Assembly: GCA_026119855.1 (NCBI GenBank)
Contig: JAOWBW010000364.1
Coordinates: forward strand, 1,082,218-1,146,217
Length of the DNA: 64,000 nucleotides
Origin: Campanula takesimana
Lineage: Eukaryota; Streptophyta; Magnoliopsida; Asterales; Campanulaceae
Direction: 5' to 3'
Below the pieces are notes generated by a model. The model made no database searches. It was not told the origin of the DNA and saw nothing but the letters and a program-made list of their open reading frames with translations. Numbering within the stretch: the first letter of the stretch is position 1; each line of letters starts with the position of its first letter. Both the position numbers and the translations under genes were made by a program. Shown piece by piece: positions 23,179 through 34,115 of this stretch.

Positions 23179-24322
23179 TGTAGACACTTCGTCTTGGACC
23201 TCTCACCCCGATTGCATACATAGTATTTTTACTTTACTTGTTTTTGTTAATTTCTGTTAGTTCGGTTAAGTTCTTAACTGATTCCGCCAGTTTTGGACTA
23301 AACTGCACAACATAGTTAACTTTCTAGTCCATTCTGTCAAAATCGCCATTTCAAAGTCGCGCGCCTCCGCCCTTTGGGGCCAGACACGCGCGCCTCCTGC
23401 CGACTATATGGGATGCGCGCGCGTCTGGGCGTATCAGTTACAGATTCTATCCAAGAATCTCTCCCTTGCTCATTTTACATGATTTTGCCCGGGAAACTGA
23501 TCTTTGTGACTCCGTTTTGGCACCCAAAACATCCCCTTTCAACTATAAAAACCCCTCCAATCCACCATTGGAAGGGGGCCTCTTTTCATCTCTTTTTGAT
23601 CTCTCTTACCTCTCTTAGACCTCATTTTTAGACTTGAATTTTCTCTATACACACACTATACACAATTCTCTACACAAATTCTCCCAACAAGAGTTCTTCG
23701 TAACAAGACTCTACATAAAATTGTTCTACAACAATTTCTCCACAACAAAACACCATTTTTAAGTCCACGTTTGAAGTCCTCTTCTTAAGGTACAACTTCA
23801 TTTTTCTTCTATTTTCTTCTTCTTAAATGTATGCAATCCCCATTAATGGGACATAACCAATATGACTACTTCACATATTGAAGTTAGTTAAGGTTATCTC
23901 CCTACATTCCAATTCTACTTTAAATTCCTCCACTTTTATTTTATTATAATTGTTAGAATAGTTTAACATGTAATCTTTTAGTATAAATTAATAAATAAAG
24001 AAATTATTTTTTAATTCCCCTTTTCTTTACTATATAATTGTTAGCACATTTTAATATTAATAGAAGGACTTTTTAGCATTAGAACACCAAAAGTAGCAAG
24101 ACCCGCGTAAGCGGGGCGGAGTGGGTGTTTAAGTACTTCCCACTCCGTCACCTAACCCCCGAACCCATCTTTTCCCGAATCTCTGGTTTTGTATATAAAA
24201 TTGGCTCTTTTTAGGTTTTTCTTATATTCCTCTAAAACATAGGTGGCGACTCTTAAAATCAAGTAGACATCCTAGGTAATTCACGCTCTCTAGCCAAGCC
24301 GTGGTCCCCCGGGGTATCTACA
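23179..24322 (+). repeat. 3' LTR of element D
   Basis: 1144 bp, TGTAGACACTTCG ... GGGGTATCTACA, aligned over its whole length with the 5' LTR. TATA box at 23544-23550, hairpin at 24117-24147, PBS-like word at 24243-24253, GC-rich words at 23355-23430. Confidence 0.95.
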
Positions 24323-24327
24323 GAGGC

Positions 24328-24667
24328 ATATGTCAAGAGGCTCATCTCTGACAAACTCGCACACAAGTCTGATAAATGTATTTTCATGGGATATCCTAAG
24401 AAAACTAAAGGATACTACTTTTACAACCGCGAGGACAACAAAGTGTTTGTTGCACGAGATGGTGATTTTCTAGAGAAAGAGTTTCTCTCTAAAAGAAATA
24501 GTGGGAGTAAAATTAGTCTTGAAGAGGTTCAAGAACCCGAAAATTACATGGAACTGATAGTTGGATCTGGTCAAGTTTCAAAAGGAGTTGTGGAACCTAA
24601 TCAGAATACTCAAGTTCTTCACAGAACTGGTTGGGCGTGATCCGAACCTGAGAGATATGGATTTCTC
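24328..24667 (+). pseudogene. copia C integrase C-terminal part and linker to RT
   Basis: Resumes the copia C frame after D (AYVKRLISDKLAHKSDKC, then GYPKKTKGYYF). It matches the same region in A at 1430-1165. It ends with TGA at 24638-24640, where A has an arginine codon; again this looks like CGA to TGA. After the stop the frame reads SEPERYGFLMTD into the RT. Confidence 0.85.
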
Positions 24668-25716
24668 ATGACGGATAGGAATGAAGTAGAAGTCATAGTT
24701 GATGACGAACCTACTTCCTACCAAGAAGCGATGTCCGCTCCTAATTCGGATAAATGTCTTGGAGCCATGGAATCTAAAATTAATTCCATGTATGATAATC
24801 AAGTTTGGAACTTGATTGACGTGCCCGAAGGTGTAAAAACCATAGGATGGAAGTGGGTTTTCCAAAAGAAAACTGACATGGACGGAAAGGTGCATACTTA
24901 TAAAGCTAGACTTGTAGCAAAAGGCTATAGGCAGATCCATGGAATTGACTATGATGAAACCTTTTTGCCCATAGCAATGATCAAGTCTATAATTTACTTG
25001 CCATAGCCGCATATTTTGACTATGAGATATGGCAAATAGATGTCAAAACAACATTCCTTAACGGGAACTTACTTGAGGATGTCTATATGACACAACCTGA
25101 AGGTTTTGTAAATCCAGAAAATTCTAACAAAGTATGCAAGTTGCAAAGATCATTATATAGATTGAAGCAAGCCTCTAGGAGTTGGAATCTTTGATTTGAT
25201 GAATCGGTCAAAGAGTTTGGCTTCATAAAGAACGAAGATAAACCTTGTGTATACAAGAAGATTAGTGGGAGCATAGTATTATTTCTAGTACTACATGTTG
25301 ATGAGATATTGCTCATGGGAAATGATATTCCTGCACTGCAGTCTGTAAAGACTTGGTTAGGAAAGTGTTTTTCAATGAAAGATATGGGAGAAGCCGCTTA
25401 TATCCTTGGCATAAGGATCTATCGTGTTAGATTTAAGAAACTGATTGGTTTAAGTCAAGATACATATATTGAAAAAGTTCTTAAGAGATTCCGCATGGAA
25501 AACTCTAAGAGAGGAAATTTTCCAGTAGGTCATGGCATTACTCTAAGCAAGAATCAGTGTCCTAAGACGACTGATGAGCGTGAGAGAATGATTGGAATCC
25601 CATATGCTTCTGCTATTAGATCCATCATGTATGCCATCATATGTACTAGACCCGATGTCTCGTATGCTTTGAGTATGATGAGCAGATACCAATCAGATCC
25701 CGGTGAGTGTCACTAG
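24668..25716 (+). pseudogene. copia C reverse transcriptase, multiply broken
   Basis: RVT_2-type RT in several frames: 24668-25006 (YKARLVAKGY present), then a frameshift in the segment that in A reads SIRILLAIAAYF, a middle part with a TGA at 25192-25194 (CGA in A), and ORF 25309-25716. The catalytic YVDD box of A is changed to HVDE (LHVDEILLMG, near 25293-25315), so the second catalytic aspartate is lost. A tryptophan codon is TAG at 25714-25716. The product cannot be active even apart from the stops. Confidence 0.92.
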
Positions 25717-26278
25717 ATTGAAGTCAAGACGATTCTTAAGTACTTGTGAAGGGCTAAATATTCGTTCTTGGTGTATGGAGGTATGGAAGATGATCTTGTT
25801 GTAAGTGGTTACACAGATGCAAGCTTCCAAACTGACAATGATGATTCTAGATCACAATCTGGATTTATATTTGTGCTTAATGGAGGCGCTGTTAGCTGGA
25901 AGAGTTCTAAGCAAAGTACCATCGCAGATTCTACAACTGAAGCAGAGTATATTGCTGCATCCGATGCTGCTAAAGAGGCTGTTTGGATTAAGAAGTTAAT
26001 TGGTGAACTAGAGGTGGGTTCCTAGCATTGCTAATCCAATGGACCTTTATGGTGATAATAATGGTGCTATTGCTCAAGTAAAGGAACCTAGATCGCATCA
26101 AAAATCCAAACACATACTTAGGCGTTTTCATATCATTCGAGAGATCGTTGATAGAGGAGACATGAATATATGCAGAGTACCAACTGATGATAACATTGCC
26201 GACCCATTAACAAAGGGTCTTCCCAAAGCGAAGCATGATGGTCATGTTAGGTCTATGGGTATTCAATACATTAATTAG
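25717..26278 (+). pseudogene. copia C RNase H
   Basis: ORFs 25768-26025 and 26039-26278 together hold a copia-type RNase H: GYTDAS, STTEAEY, YGDNNGA and DNIADPLTK give the D, E, D, D set. RNase H degrades the RNA strand of the hybrid. A one-base insertion near 26015 shifts the frame between the two halves. The stop is just upstream of the 3' LTR, as is usual. Confidence 0.9.
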
Positions 26279-26298
26279 GCCTAGTGCAAGTGAGAGAT

Positions 26299-27743
26299 TG
26301 TTGGTGTTGTATGCTCTAGGCACGTTATGTGAACAATTAATGTTATCTCTTGATTATGTTTTAATAAAGATATTGAATGTTTCATTATTATATCCTTTGC
26401 ATGTTTATTATAATAATCCCCGCCCCTGATATTTATGATTAATTACTAGAATAAGTTTAATAGATAATCATATGATGATTATGGTGTATGGGATACAATT
26501 AAACTTGTGGGTATTGTTGGAGAACAAATACTGGACTGACCCATATGAGATTTTTGTCAAGGTCACAATGTCATAATTAAGTCTCATATAGTTATATCAA
26601 TGAAATCTTTAAGACCTGAGGTTATTACAGTCTTCCACTTAATGAACATTACGTTTGACATATTCAAACGTTACCCCTAACCGGTTAGCTATAAAGAATA
26701 TGATTGGCGTAATCGGAGTCATGTAGGGAAGAGTAATAAGCCAAGAAGGGATTTGTTCCTCGTCAAGAGAGATGTCAAGCTTTAGCCACTCGATGAATAG
26801 TATTGATGAAATGCATGGCCGTGCTCAAATAAGATTTGTCTTATAAATACATTCGGGATCGAGAAAGCATTGAACTATGTAAGTTGACCATTGACCATGG
26901 CTTACGTTCAATAGACATCGTGAAACAAAGAGATTGTGATATATTCTATGAAGGATTCACGAACTTTGTCAAGTTATATTAATTGGGTAGTCATGATGGC
27001 TTGCTAAAGTCCGCTCATGATTTATGAGTACAAATGTGTTTGGACTCATTGCCAACTTAATATAATCCTATGGGGTCACACACAAAAGAACGAAATGTTT
27101 AGAAGGATAAAAATGACTTTCTGCTGGTGCTCGGCCGAGCACCTCAAAGGACTCGGCCGAGCAAGAGAAATAGAAAGACAAAATTAAGAGGCGCTCGGCC
27201 GAGTGCCTCAAAGGACTCAGCCGAGCAGGTCCTGTTCGGGCCAGATTTCCTGATTTCGTATTGTGACGGGATTTAACCTATTTCTCCTAAAGGGTTTAGG
27301 TTTAATGAGTTTAAATACCTCTCTCAATACCCTAATCAGAAAATTTTGATACTTGATCAATTAGAGATCCTCCAAGAGAGAAAAATCTGTTCTTCTTCTT
27401 CTTCCCAAGAACAAGAACAATATTTTCATATAGCATTCATAATAGAAACATGTTCTATTGGGTCTAGCAATCCAAATTAAGAAGAGTTCTTGAGATTCGT
27501 TCGCGTGTGGATAAACATAGAGGGGGTTGCAATCAACTCCTCCAAGTTCGTGATCCAAGCCTTGAGGTCGTGTTCCTGCGTTTGTGATTTCTTGAAGCGC
27601 GAAGAACAAAGATTGAAGATCTGAAAATTTTAAAGCATCACCGCGGTTAGTATTCTAAATTCATCTCCGTATTAGTTTAACCATCTTGAATGGATCTAGA
27701 CTTTGGGTTTATTCCGCTGCGCATGTTTGCTCAAAACCCAACA
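26299..27743 (+). repeat. 3' LTR of copia C
   Basis: 1445 bp, TGTTGGTGTTGTATG ... CAAAACCCAACA. Two GC-rich cassettes at 27126-27165 and 27190-27228; TATA-like TTTAAATA near 27310. Preceded by a purine-rich stretch (GTGCAAGTGAGAGAT). Confidence 0.95.
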
Positions 27744-27867
27744 CTCACAATCTCAAACCTTTTTCATTAAATTAGGTTTTAAAATTAAGTTAATGTGGCG
27801 ACTCCGTTAAGTTTTTTTTAGGATGTTCCATGTTCGATCCCTCATGCCTCCACGCGGGTATCTTACA
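27744..27867 (+). repeat. LTR 'I', 3' end
   Basis: Starts with the right copy of the ctcac duplication of C. It continues the sequence of 9293-10574, contains GTGGCGACTCC (27795-27805) and ends in CGGGTATCTTACA, after which the pol of element E begins at once. The 63-bp distance between the PBS-like word and the end is close to that in the B and D LTRs. Confidence 0.5.
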
Positions 27868-27996
27868 CCATCCTGATCTTAGCCATAACTCTGAGTTCAT
27901 CAATAGTATCAAGGTCTTCAGCAAGAACAAGTTGATTGTCTTCTGGAGTTGTCAGACCATATCTAGCTATTGAGATAATGACCTCTACTGGGATCA

Positions 27997-28859
27997 GACC
28001 CTGTAGCCAGGCGAGTAAGGCCTTAGGCCCCCAAATTTTTTATCGAAATCAGGGCCCCCAAATTTTTATTTTTATGATATACTCCCTCCATTTCACATCA
28101 CTTGAGACTTTTGGTCAACTTAATATCATTTTGATGAAGACTTTAAAGAAAATTTGATGATCTTAATAAAAAATTTAAAAATGTGATTGAGAGTTTTTTT
28201 TATGATGAATCATTTTATAATTTTTATTAGGATCATAAATTTTTCTTTAAAGTCTTTGTCAAAACGATATTAAGTTGACCAAAAATCTCCAGTGACGTGA
28301 AACAGAGGTAGTATACAATAAACACCAACAATTTTATCCAGAATTGTTGTTGCTCAGTTGGTCATGGCTGGACAGGAATGATCAACAGCGCCTAACATAA
28401 CTGGGTTCGATCTACACGCTAGTTATTTTTATTCTTTTACCAAGACAACTTTTTTTTTCCTAGTTTGGGCTTACTCTTCCAAACTTAATAACTGGGCTCC
28501 ATTCCTTCCAAGTTTAGTGAAATGTTTATTTATATTCTTTGCAATATTACTAAAATTTATATAAACTCAATTGTCTAAGTCTAAAACTCAATATTTATGG
28601 ACATCGTAAAAAAAAAAACAATCTAGAAGTCAATATTTTTATCAATAAAATTTTCAAAAATATCTTGTGTGTTGGCGATTCAATTTAGGGTCCAACTTTC
28701 TAGGAGTGTTAAAAACTTAAGAAAATCGGAAATTGACACCTCCGTAAAAAACTGAAGACGGAAAGACTGATAAAAGTAAATTTAGGAATGTCCGTAAAAA
28801 ATTTAAGGCCCCAATTAAATAGCTTGCCTAGGGCCCCAAAATTCACTGGACCGGCCCTG
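27997..28859. mobile_element. hAT-like non-autonomous element
   Basis: 863 bp, starting CAGACCCTGTAGCC and ending GGACCGGCCCTG; the subterminal parts share GCCTTAGGCCCC / GGGGCCCTAGGC words in inverted order. Flanks are actgggat (27989-27996) and atagggat (28860-28867), an 8-bp duplication with two mismatches, as expected for hAT. It splits the integrase frame of E cleanly. No transposase inside. Confidence 0.65.
28082..28311. mobile_element. Stowaway-type MITE inside the hAT-like element
   Basis: 230 bp between TA dinucleotides, starting CTCCCTCCATTTCACATCAC and ending in the inverted form ending GAGGTAG; the two halves are long inverted repeats (TTGGTCAACTTAATATC and its complement). Confidence 0.85.
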
Positions 28860-29459
28860 ATAGGGATAACGGCTTATGTTCCAAAAACCAAGGAATAAGG
28901 GGTCTATCCAGTTGCAGTCTTTGGAGTGGTCATATCTGCCTAAAGAACTAAGGGTAGTTATTCGGCCCATCTTCCTTTCTTTTGACTAAGTCGTTTCTTC
29001 AGGTTGTTAACTATAAACTTGTAACTGGATTCAGCTTGGCCGTTTGCCTGAGGATGTACTGGTGTAGATGTTATCAACTTGATTCCCCCTCTTGTACAGA
29101 AGTCTTAAGTCTTCTTGATGATGAACTGAGAACCATTGTCACATATAATTTAAGATGGGACTCCAAACCTGCTAATAATGTTCCTTTTTCAGGAAGGAGA
29201 TCACTTCTTTATCCCTAACTTTCACATAGGCTTCTGCTTCAATCCATTTTGAGAAATAGTCTGTCATAGCCAGCATGAATACTTTGCCTCCAGGCACTTT
29301 TGGCAGCTTTCCAACTATATTCATCCCCCATTGCATGAATGGCCAAGGTGATAGAATAGGATGCGGCGGCTGGGCAGGTTAGTGCAAGATGTTGCTATGT
29401 CTTTGACATGTGTCACATTTCTGAACATATTTGACTGCATCTTGACGCATGGTTGGCCA

Positions 29460-30867
29460 TTAGTAACATGTTCTCAATGCCTTAGAAGATATTGATTTTC
29501 CCCCAGTATGGTTGCCACATTCACCATCATGTAACTCCTTTAGGACTTCTTTAGCTTGTTCTGGTTCTAGGCACCTCATGTATCGACCTGTAAAAGATTT
29601 TCTAAACAGAACATTGTCAATTAAAATTAATATTGATACCTTTATCCTGAATGACCTTGGGTTTTTGACATCTATTGGAATTGTCCTATCCTGCAAGAAT
29701 TTGATTATGGGCAGCGTCCAAGGTGTTGAATTGTCAACGGAGCTGGTTGCTAGATCGGAATGGTCGTCAACTTGGCATACTTCAGGTTGATCTATGGCGG
29801 GATACATGATATGAACGATAGGTATGGTATTGTTTAACATGCTTCTGCATCTTGAACCTAGGTTGGATAAGGCATCTGCTTCAGCATTTTCTTTACGTGG
29901 GATTTGTTCAAAGGTGAAATCTACAAATTGACCTGCTAACATCTTAGCATGTTGGAGATAACTTGTCATCCTGGTCTGCTTAGCAGTATAAGATCCATTA
30001 AAGTGGTTAACGAGCAACAAGGAATCAGTATACACATCGTTTGACATTTAAATTTAAAGCGGTAGTCAAACCCATAATGAGGGCCTCATACTCAGCCTTA
30101 TTATTTGTTGCTTTGAACTCACAAGCTACAGCTTCAGGGATTAGGTCTCCTTGGGGTGACTTCAAAACAATTCCCAAACCTGTGCCCCTGGTATTGGAAG
30201 CTCCATATGTGTATAACATCCAATACCAAGGTGGACCAATGCCTTCAAGTTGTTTTGACTTTGAGTTCTACCTCAGCTTGTAAGTTGGGACTAAAATCTG
30301 TCACAAAGTCTGCTAGAGCTTGTAACTTGATTGCAGTTCTTGCCTCATACTGTATGTCGTAAGTACTAAGTTGTACGGACCATTTAGCCATCCTACCTGA
30401 CATCTCAGGTTTTCTCATCATATTGCTGATAGGATAGTTAGTCTTTACAGTAATAGCATGAGTCTCAAAATAATGGCGCAATTTAGTTGAAGCAACGATT
30501 AAAGCAAGTATTAATTTCTCAAGATGAGAGTACATGGTTTCCTAATCAAGTAGAGATTTACGTAATTACATAGTAGATGAGAAGTTGTGCACTATCTTCT
30601 TCTCTGGCCAAGACTACACTGACCACATTCTCAGATACTGCAAGATATAAGTATAAAGGTTCACCTTGCTCTGGCTTCGACAACAACGGTGGAGCTGTGA
30701 GGTATTCTTTGAGTTGGATGAAGGCTGCTTCATGTTCATCTGTCCACTGGAACAACTTATTTTTTCTAAGGAAATCATAGAACAACATTCACCTGTCTGA
30801 CGATTTGGAGATAAATCTGTTGAGAGCCGCCACTCTCCCTATAAGCCTTTGCACATCCTTAATGGTT
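29460..30867 (-). pseudogene. element E double RNase H region
   Basis: Minus strand after the RT connection: LRKNKLFQWTDEHEAAFIQLK and LYLYLAVSENVVSVVLAREE (30788-30558), then TMYSHLEKLILALIVASTKLR (from 30535; a stop lies before it), typical of the RNase H joined to gypsy RT. A second RNase H follows in 30219-30025 and 30047-29800 (YGASNTRGTGLGIVL, NNKAEYEALI, then DSLLLVNH), where the first catalytic Asp is Tyr (usual form DGAS). Two RNase H domains in one pol mark Tat-lineage elements. Several stops and shifts. Confidence 0.85.
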
Positions 30868-30872
30868 TTGGG

Positions 30873-32373
30873 TGTTGGGTTTTGCACATTCATGCGCAGC
30901 GGAATAAACCCAAAAGCCTAGATCCATTCAAGATGATTAAATTAATATGGAGGTGAATTTAGAATACTAATCGTGGTGATGCTTTAAAATTTTTAGATCT
31001 TCAATCTTTGTTCTTCGCGCTTCTTTGAATCACGATCGCAGGAACACGACCTCAAATCTTGGATCACGAACTTGATGGAGTTGAGACCAACGGCCTCTAT
31101 GTTTATCCACACACGAACGAATATCAAGAACACCTTCTTGATCTGGATTGCTAGACCCAATAGAACACACTTCTACTATGGAGGCTATATGAAAACTAGG
31201 GTTCTTGTTCTCGAGGAAGAAGAAGACTAGTTTTTCTCTCTTGGAGGATTTTGATTTTGATTACAATAATCACTCTTGACCTAGGGGTTTGAGAGGGGTA
31301 TTTATACTTTTTAATCCCAACTAGTTTAGGCTTAAAAGTCTAATTCCCATCAAAACCCGGAGTCCAAAAATCAGATTTTCGGAACAGAAAGTGCTCGATC
31401 GGGCAAGACATAAGACCCGACTGGGTCAAGGACAGTGCCCGACCGGGTATTTTACAAATCCCGATCGGGTCACCTTTTCTGGTCAGATTTTGTTTTTCTT
31501 AAAATCCAATTTTAAGACTCTTACGAAATTCCAATTTTGCCCCTTTTGCAATTTGTTCTTTTGTGTGTGACCCCATAGGATTATATTAAGTTGGAAATGT
31601 GATCAAAACCATTTGATAACATAAATCATGAGCGGACTCTAGCAAGCCATCATGACTAGCCAGTTAATATAACTTGTCAAAGTTCGTGAATCCTTTATAG
31701 AACATATTAAAATCCTTTTGTCCACGATTTCATTGAGCGTAAGCCATGGTCAATGGTCAACTTATAATGCGCAATAGTTTTATCAATTCCAAATAGTTTT
31801 TGGTAACACAAATGATATTGAGCATATCAATTCATTTGAGCACGGTCATGCATTTCATCAATACTATTCATCGAGGGGCCCAAGCCTTACATCTCTCATA
31901 AAGAGGGACAAATCCCATCTTGATTTATTATACTTCCCTACATAGCTTTGATCATGCCAATCATATCATTTATAATTACTTGGTTAAGAGTAACGTTTGA
32001 ATATGTCAAACATGATCTCCACTATGTGGAAGACCGTAATAATCTCAGGTCTAAGGATTCAATGATATAACTATTTAGAGGTTTAATTATGACATTATGA
32101 CCATGACATAAACCTCAACTTTGGGTCATGTCCAGTATATGTTCACCAACATTTACCCATAAGTTTAACTTATATCACATACACATAATCATCAATATGA
32201 TTATCTAATTAAACTTATACTAGCTTTTCATAAGTACTAGGGACAGGGATTATTATAACAAAACATGAAACAACAAATAATAATTCAAATCATCTCTTTA
32301 AATAAATGAAAAGTGATAACAAACATTGTCAAACAAAGTGCCAAATAACATGCCTAGGGCATATACACCAACA
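30873..32373 (-). repeat. solo LTR of a copia family related to A and C
   Basis: 1501 bp with TGTTGGGTTTTGC ... ATACACCAACA on the plus strand and a perfect 5-bp duplication ttggg (30868-30872, 32374-32378). It resembles A and C LTRs along its length, but its GC-rich cassette is different (CCCGATCGGGT / CCCGACCGGGT type, 31388-31490). TATA-like box near 31290 (minus TATAAATA). No internal region: formed by recombination between the two LTRs of an element that had jumped into the RT of E. Confidence 0.95.
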
Positions 32374-32378
32374 TTGGG

Positions 32379-33260
32379 AGACTCATCTTCATTGCCCCTC
32401 TTAGTTACTATATAACCAAAGAACTTTCTAACTCTGACACCGAAGTTTCACTTCGAGGGATTTAGCTTCATGTTGAAGGCTTCCAAAATATCATAAGCTT
32501 CTCTAAGATGCTCAACATGATCCTCAATGTGTTTTGACTTTACCGCCATGTCGTCAATGTAGACCTCCATGGTTTCTCCAAGCTGATCCTTGAACATCTT
32601 GTTTACCAGTCTCTGATAAGTTTCTCCTGCAATCTTTAACCCGAACCGCATCGTAATAAAATAGTAGATTCCTTCCGTGAGATAAAGGCGGTGTCTTCCT
32701 GGTCTAAGGGCTCCATTTGTATTTGCTGAAATCCTGATGAAGCGTCCATAAAAGTTTGGATGTCATGGCCTGCTATCGTATCTACCAAGGAATCAATGTG
32801 GGTCAAAGGGAATGGATCTTTAGGGAACGCCTTGTTCAATTCTGTAAAATCCACACATACACGCCATTTGTCATTCTTCTTTTCTACCACGACCACGTTA
32901 GCCAACCACTTTGGATAATCAACTTCCCTGATCATCTTGGACTTCAGTAATCTTTCAACTTCTTCTTTTATGATCTGGTTGCGTTCATGTGCAAACTTTC
33001 TTCTCTTCTGGTGGACAGGTTTGATGTTGGGATCAATGTTCAACTTGTGAGTAATGATATCTTTACTAATACCAGTCATGTCTTCGTGCTTCCAAGCAAA
33101 ACATTTGGCCCTTCTCTTCAAGAATTCTATAATTTCTTCCTCGATTTTAGGAGGAATATCTGTTCCAACTAAAATTTTGACATCGGGATTGCAGGGGTTA
33201 AGTTGAACTTCCTTTACATCATGTTCAGCTACCTCTAGAACATCCCGTGTCTTCTTCTTT
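32379..33260 (-). pseudogene. element E reverse transcriptase, split by solo LTR
   Basis: Minus strand ORF 33121-32636 carries IIKEEVERLLKSKMIREV, WLANVVVVEKKNDKWRVCVDF and FMDASSGFQQI; after a frameshift near 32650, ORF 32651-32448 holds FGLKIAGETYQRLVNKMF and the active site YIDDMAVKS. These are standard Ty3/gypsy RT blocks and the catalytic aspartates are present. The thumb/connection region is interrupted at 32378/30868 by the solo LTR. Joins to protease upstream through a degraded linker. Confidence 0.92.
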
Positions 33261-33275
33261 AATTGTTATGCCTTC

Positions 33276-33840
33276 CTAGGCATGGTTGTCACCTTCATAG
33301 ACACCTTGTAGCATTCCTTTGCATTTTGTTGGTTCCCTTTCACCTTGACTACACCCCAGGGTGTTCGCAACTTGATACATTGATGATAGGTTGATGGTAT
33401 CGCCTTCATATTGTGAATCTAGGGCCTCCCAAAGATGATGTTGTAAGATGACTTGCAATCTATCATGCAGAACCTCTCCATCGAGTTTACCCCTTCAATA
33501 TACACTGGAAATTTAATCTCTCCATAAGTCTGTTTGGTTTCGCCACTAAATCCAACCAGAACAGAAGAATTTCTTGTAACATGATTGAGAGGGATCTCCA
33601 TTTCATCCAGGGCGTCAGTTGTTACTAAGTTGACAGAACTCCCGTTATCAATGAGAATACATCTCACTAAACAATTGGAAACTTGTAACTTTACAACCAA
33701 AGCATCATGGTGAGGATCTTGTATGTCACCCTTGTCATCTTCATCGAACGTTATCTCCTGGTTGTTGACTTTCTCAGAGGGATTTGTTGGCAAGTTCAAC
33801 CTGTCTTCTTTTAAATCTGCAGCATGACGCTTTGCAGCGG
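33276..33840 (-). pseudogene. element E aspartic protease
   Basis: Minus strand ORF 33799-33419: HHDALVVKLQVSNCLVRCIL leads to the active-site motif IDNGSSVNLV (usual form D-T/S-G-S-S), then a flap-like segment and a C-terminal CMIDCKSSYNIIFGRP typical of gypsy retropepsins (YN-ILGRP). It would cut the Gag-Pol polyprotein. A frameshift after GRP leads on to the RT linker. Confidence 0.85.
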
Positions 33841-34115
33841 AGTAAGATGTGCCTCAAATGTCTGACCCTCCACAAATCATGTTGACCACTTTAGTTAGAG
33901 CTGGAGGAGGCATCAGATTTTTCAGCTTGTTGCTCCTAGTTGTTAGTACTTCTGCGCCTTCTGCCAAGTAATTCCTTAAGAAATCCCTTAGATAGAAGAA
34001 GATTGATCTCTTTCCTTAGGGCAATGCAATTCTCGGTGGAGTTTCTGAAGTCTTCGTGGTAGGCACAAAATTTTGACTTGTCTTTCCAGGCAGACAGCTT
34101 ATCATTCTTCTTTGG

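Larger units (their letters stand above)
15442..24322 (+). mobile_element. LTR element D (non-autonomous, gypsy-like, gag-only)
   Basis: 8.88-kb element with two very similar LTRs (15442-16582 and 23179-24322), a PBS, a polypurine tract and a perfect 5-bp duplication inside the integrase region of copia C. The internal 6.6 kb codes only for a short gag-like ORF; there is no protease, RT, RNase H or integrase. Two tandem arrays lie just before the 3' LTR. This layout fits the large non-autonomous derivatives (LARD or TR-GAG types) of the Ogre/Tat side of Ty3/gypsy. The family link is inferred from the PBS and the leader rather than from enzymes. Confidence 0.92.
10575..27743 (+). mobile_element. 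Ty1/copia element C (complete, interrupted by D)
   Basis: Complete LTR-to-LTR element of the same family as A: 5' LTR 10575-11949, PBS, leader, gag, protease, integrase, RT, RNase H, 3' LTR 26299-27743, flanked by the 5-bp duplication ctcac. Element D (8.9 kb) is inserted inside the integrase region at 15441/24323. Without D, C is about 8.3 kb. Several stops, frameshifts and a changed RT active site show it is dead. Confidence 0.95.
27868..29575 (-). pseudogene. element E integrase, interrupted by hAT-like element
   Basis: Minus strand: the zinc-binding part (HDGECGNHTGG, then an in-frame stop at 29460, then the CQRH region to about 29400), followed by the DDE core. MTDYFSKWIEAEAY (near 29250), CDNGSQF (near 29130) and HPQANGQAESSYKF (near 29050) supply D, D and E. 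The C-terminal part (TPYSLVFGT, then a stop codon, AVIP) is interrupted at 28860 by a hAT-like insertion and resumes at 27989 (VEVIISIARYGLTTPEDNQL), ending at the LTR 'I' boundary. Integrase inserts the DNA copy into the genome. Not functional. Confidence 0.88.
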
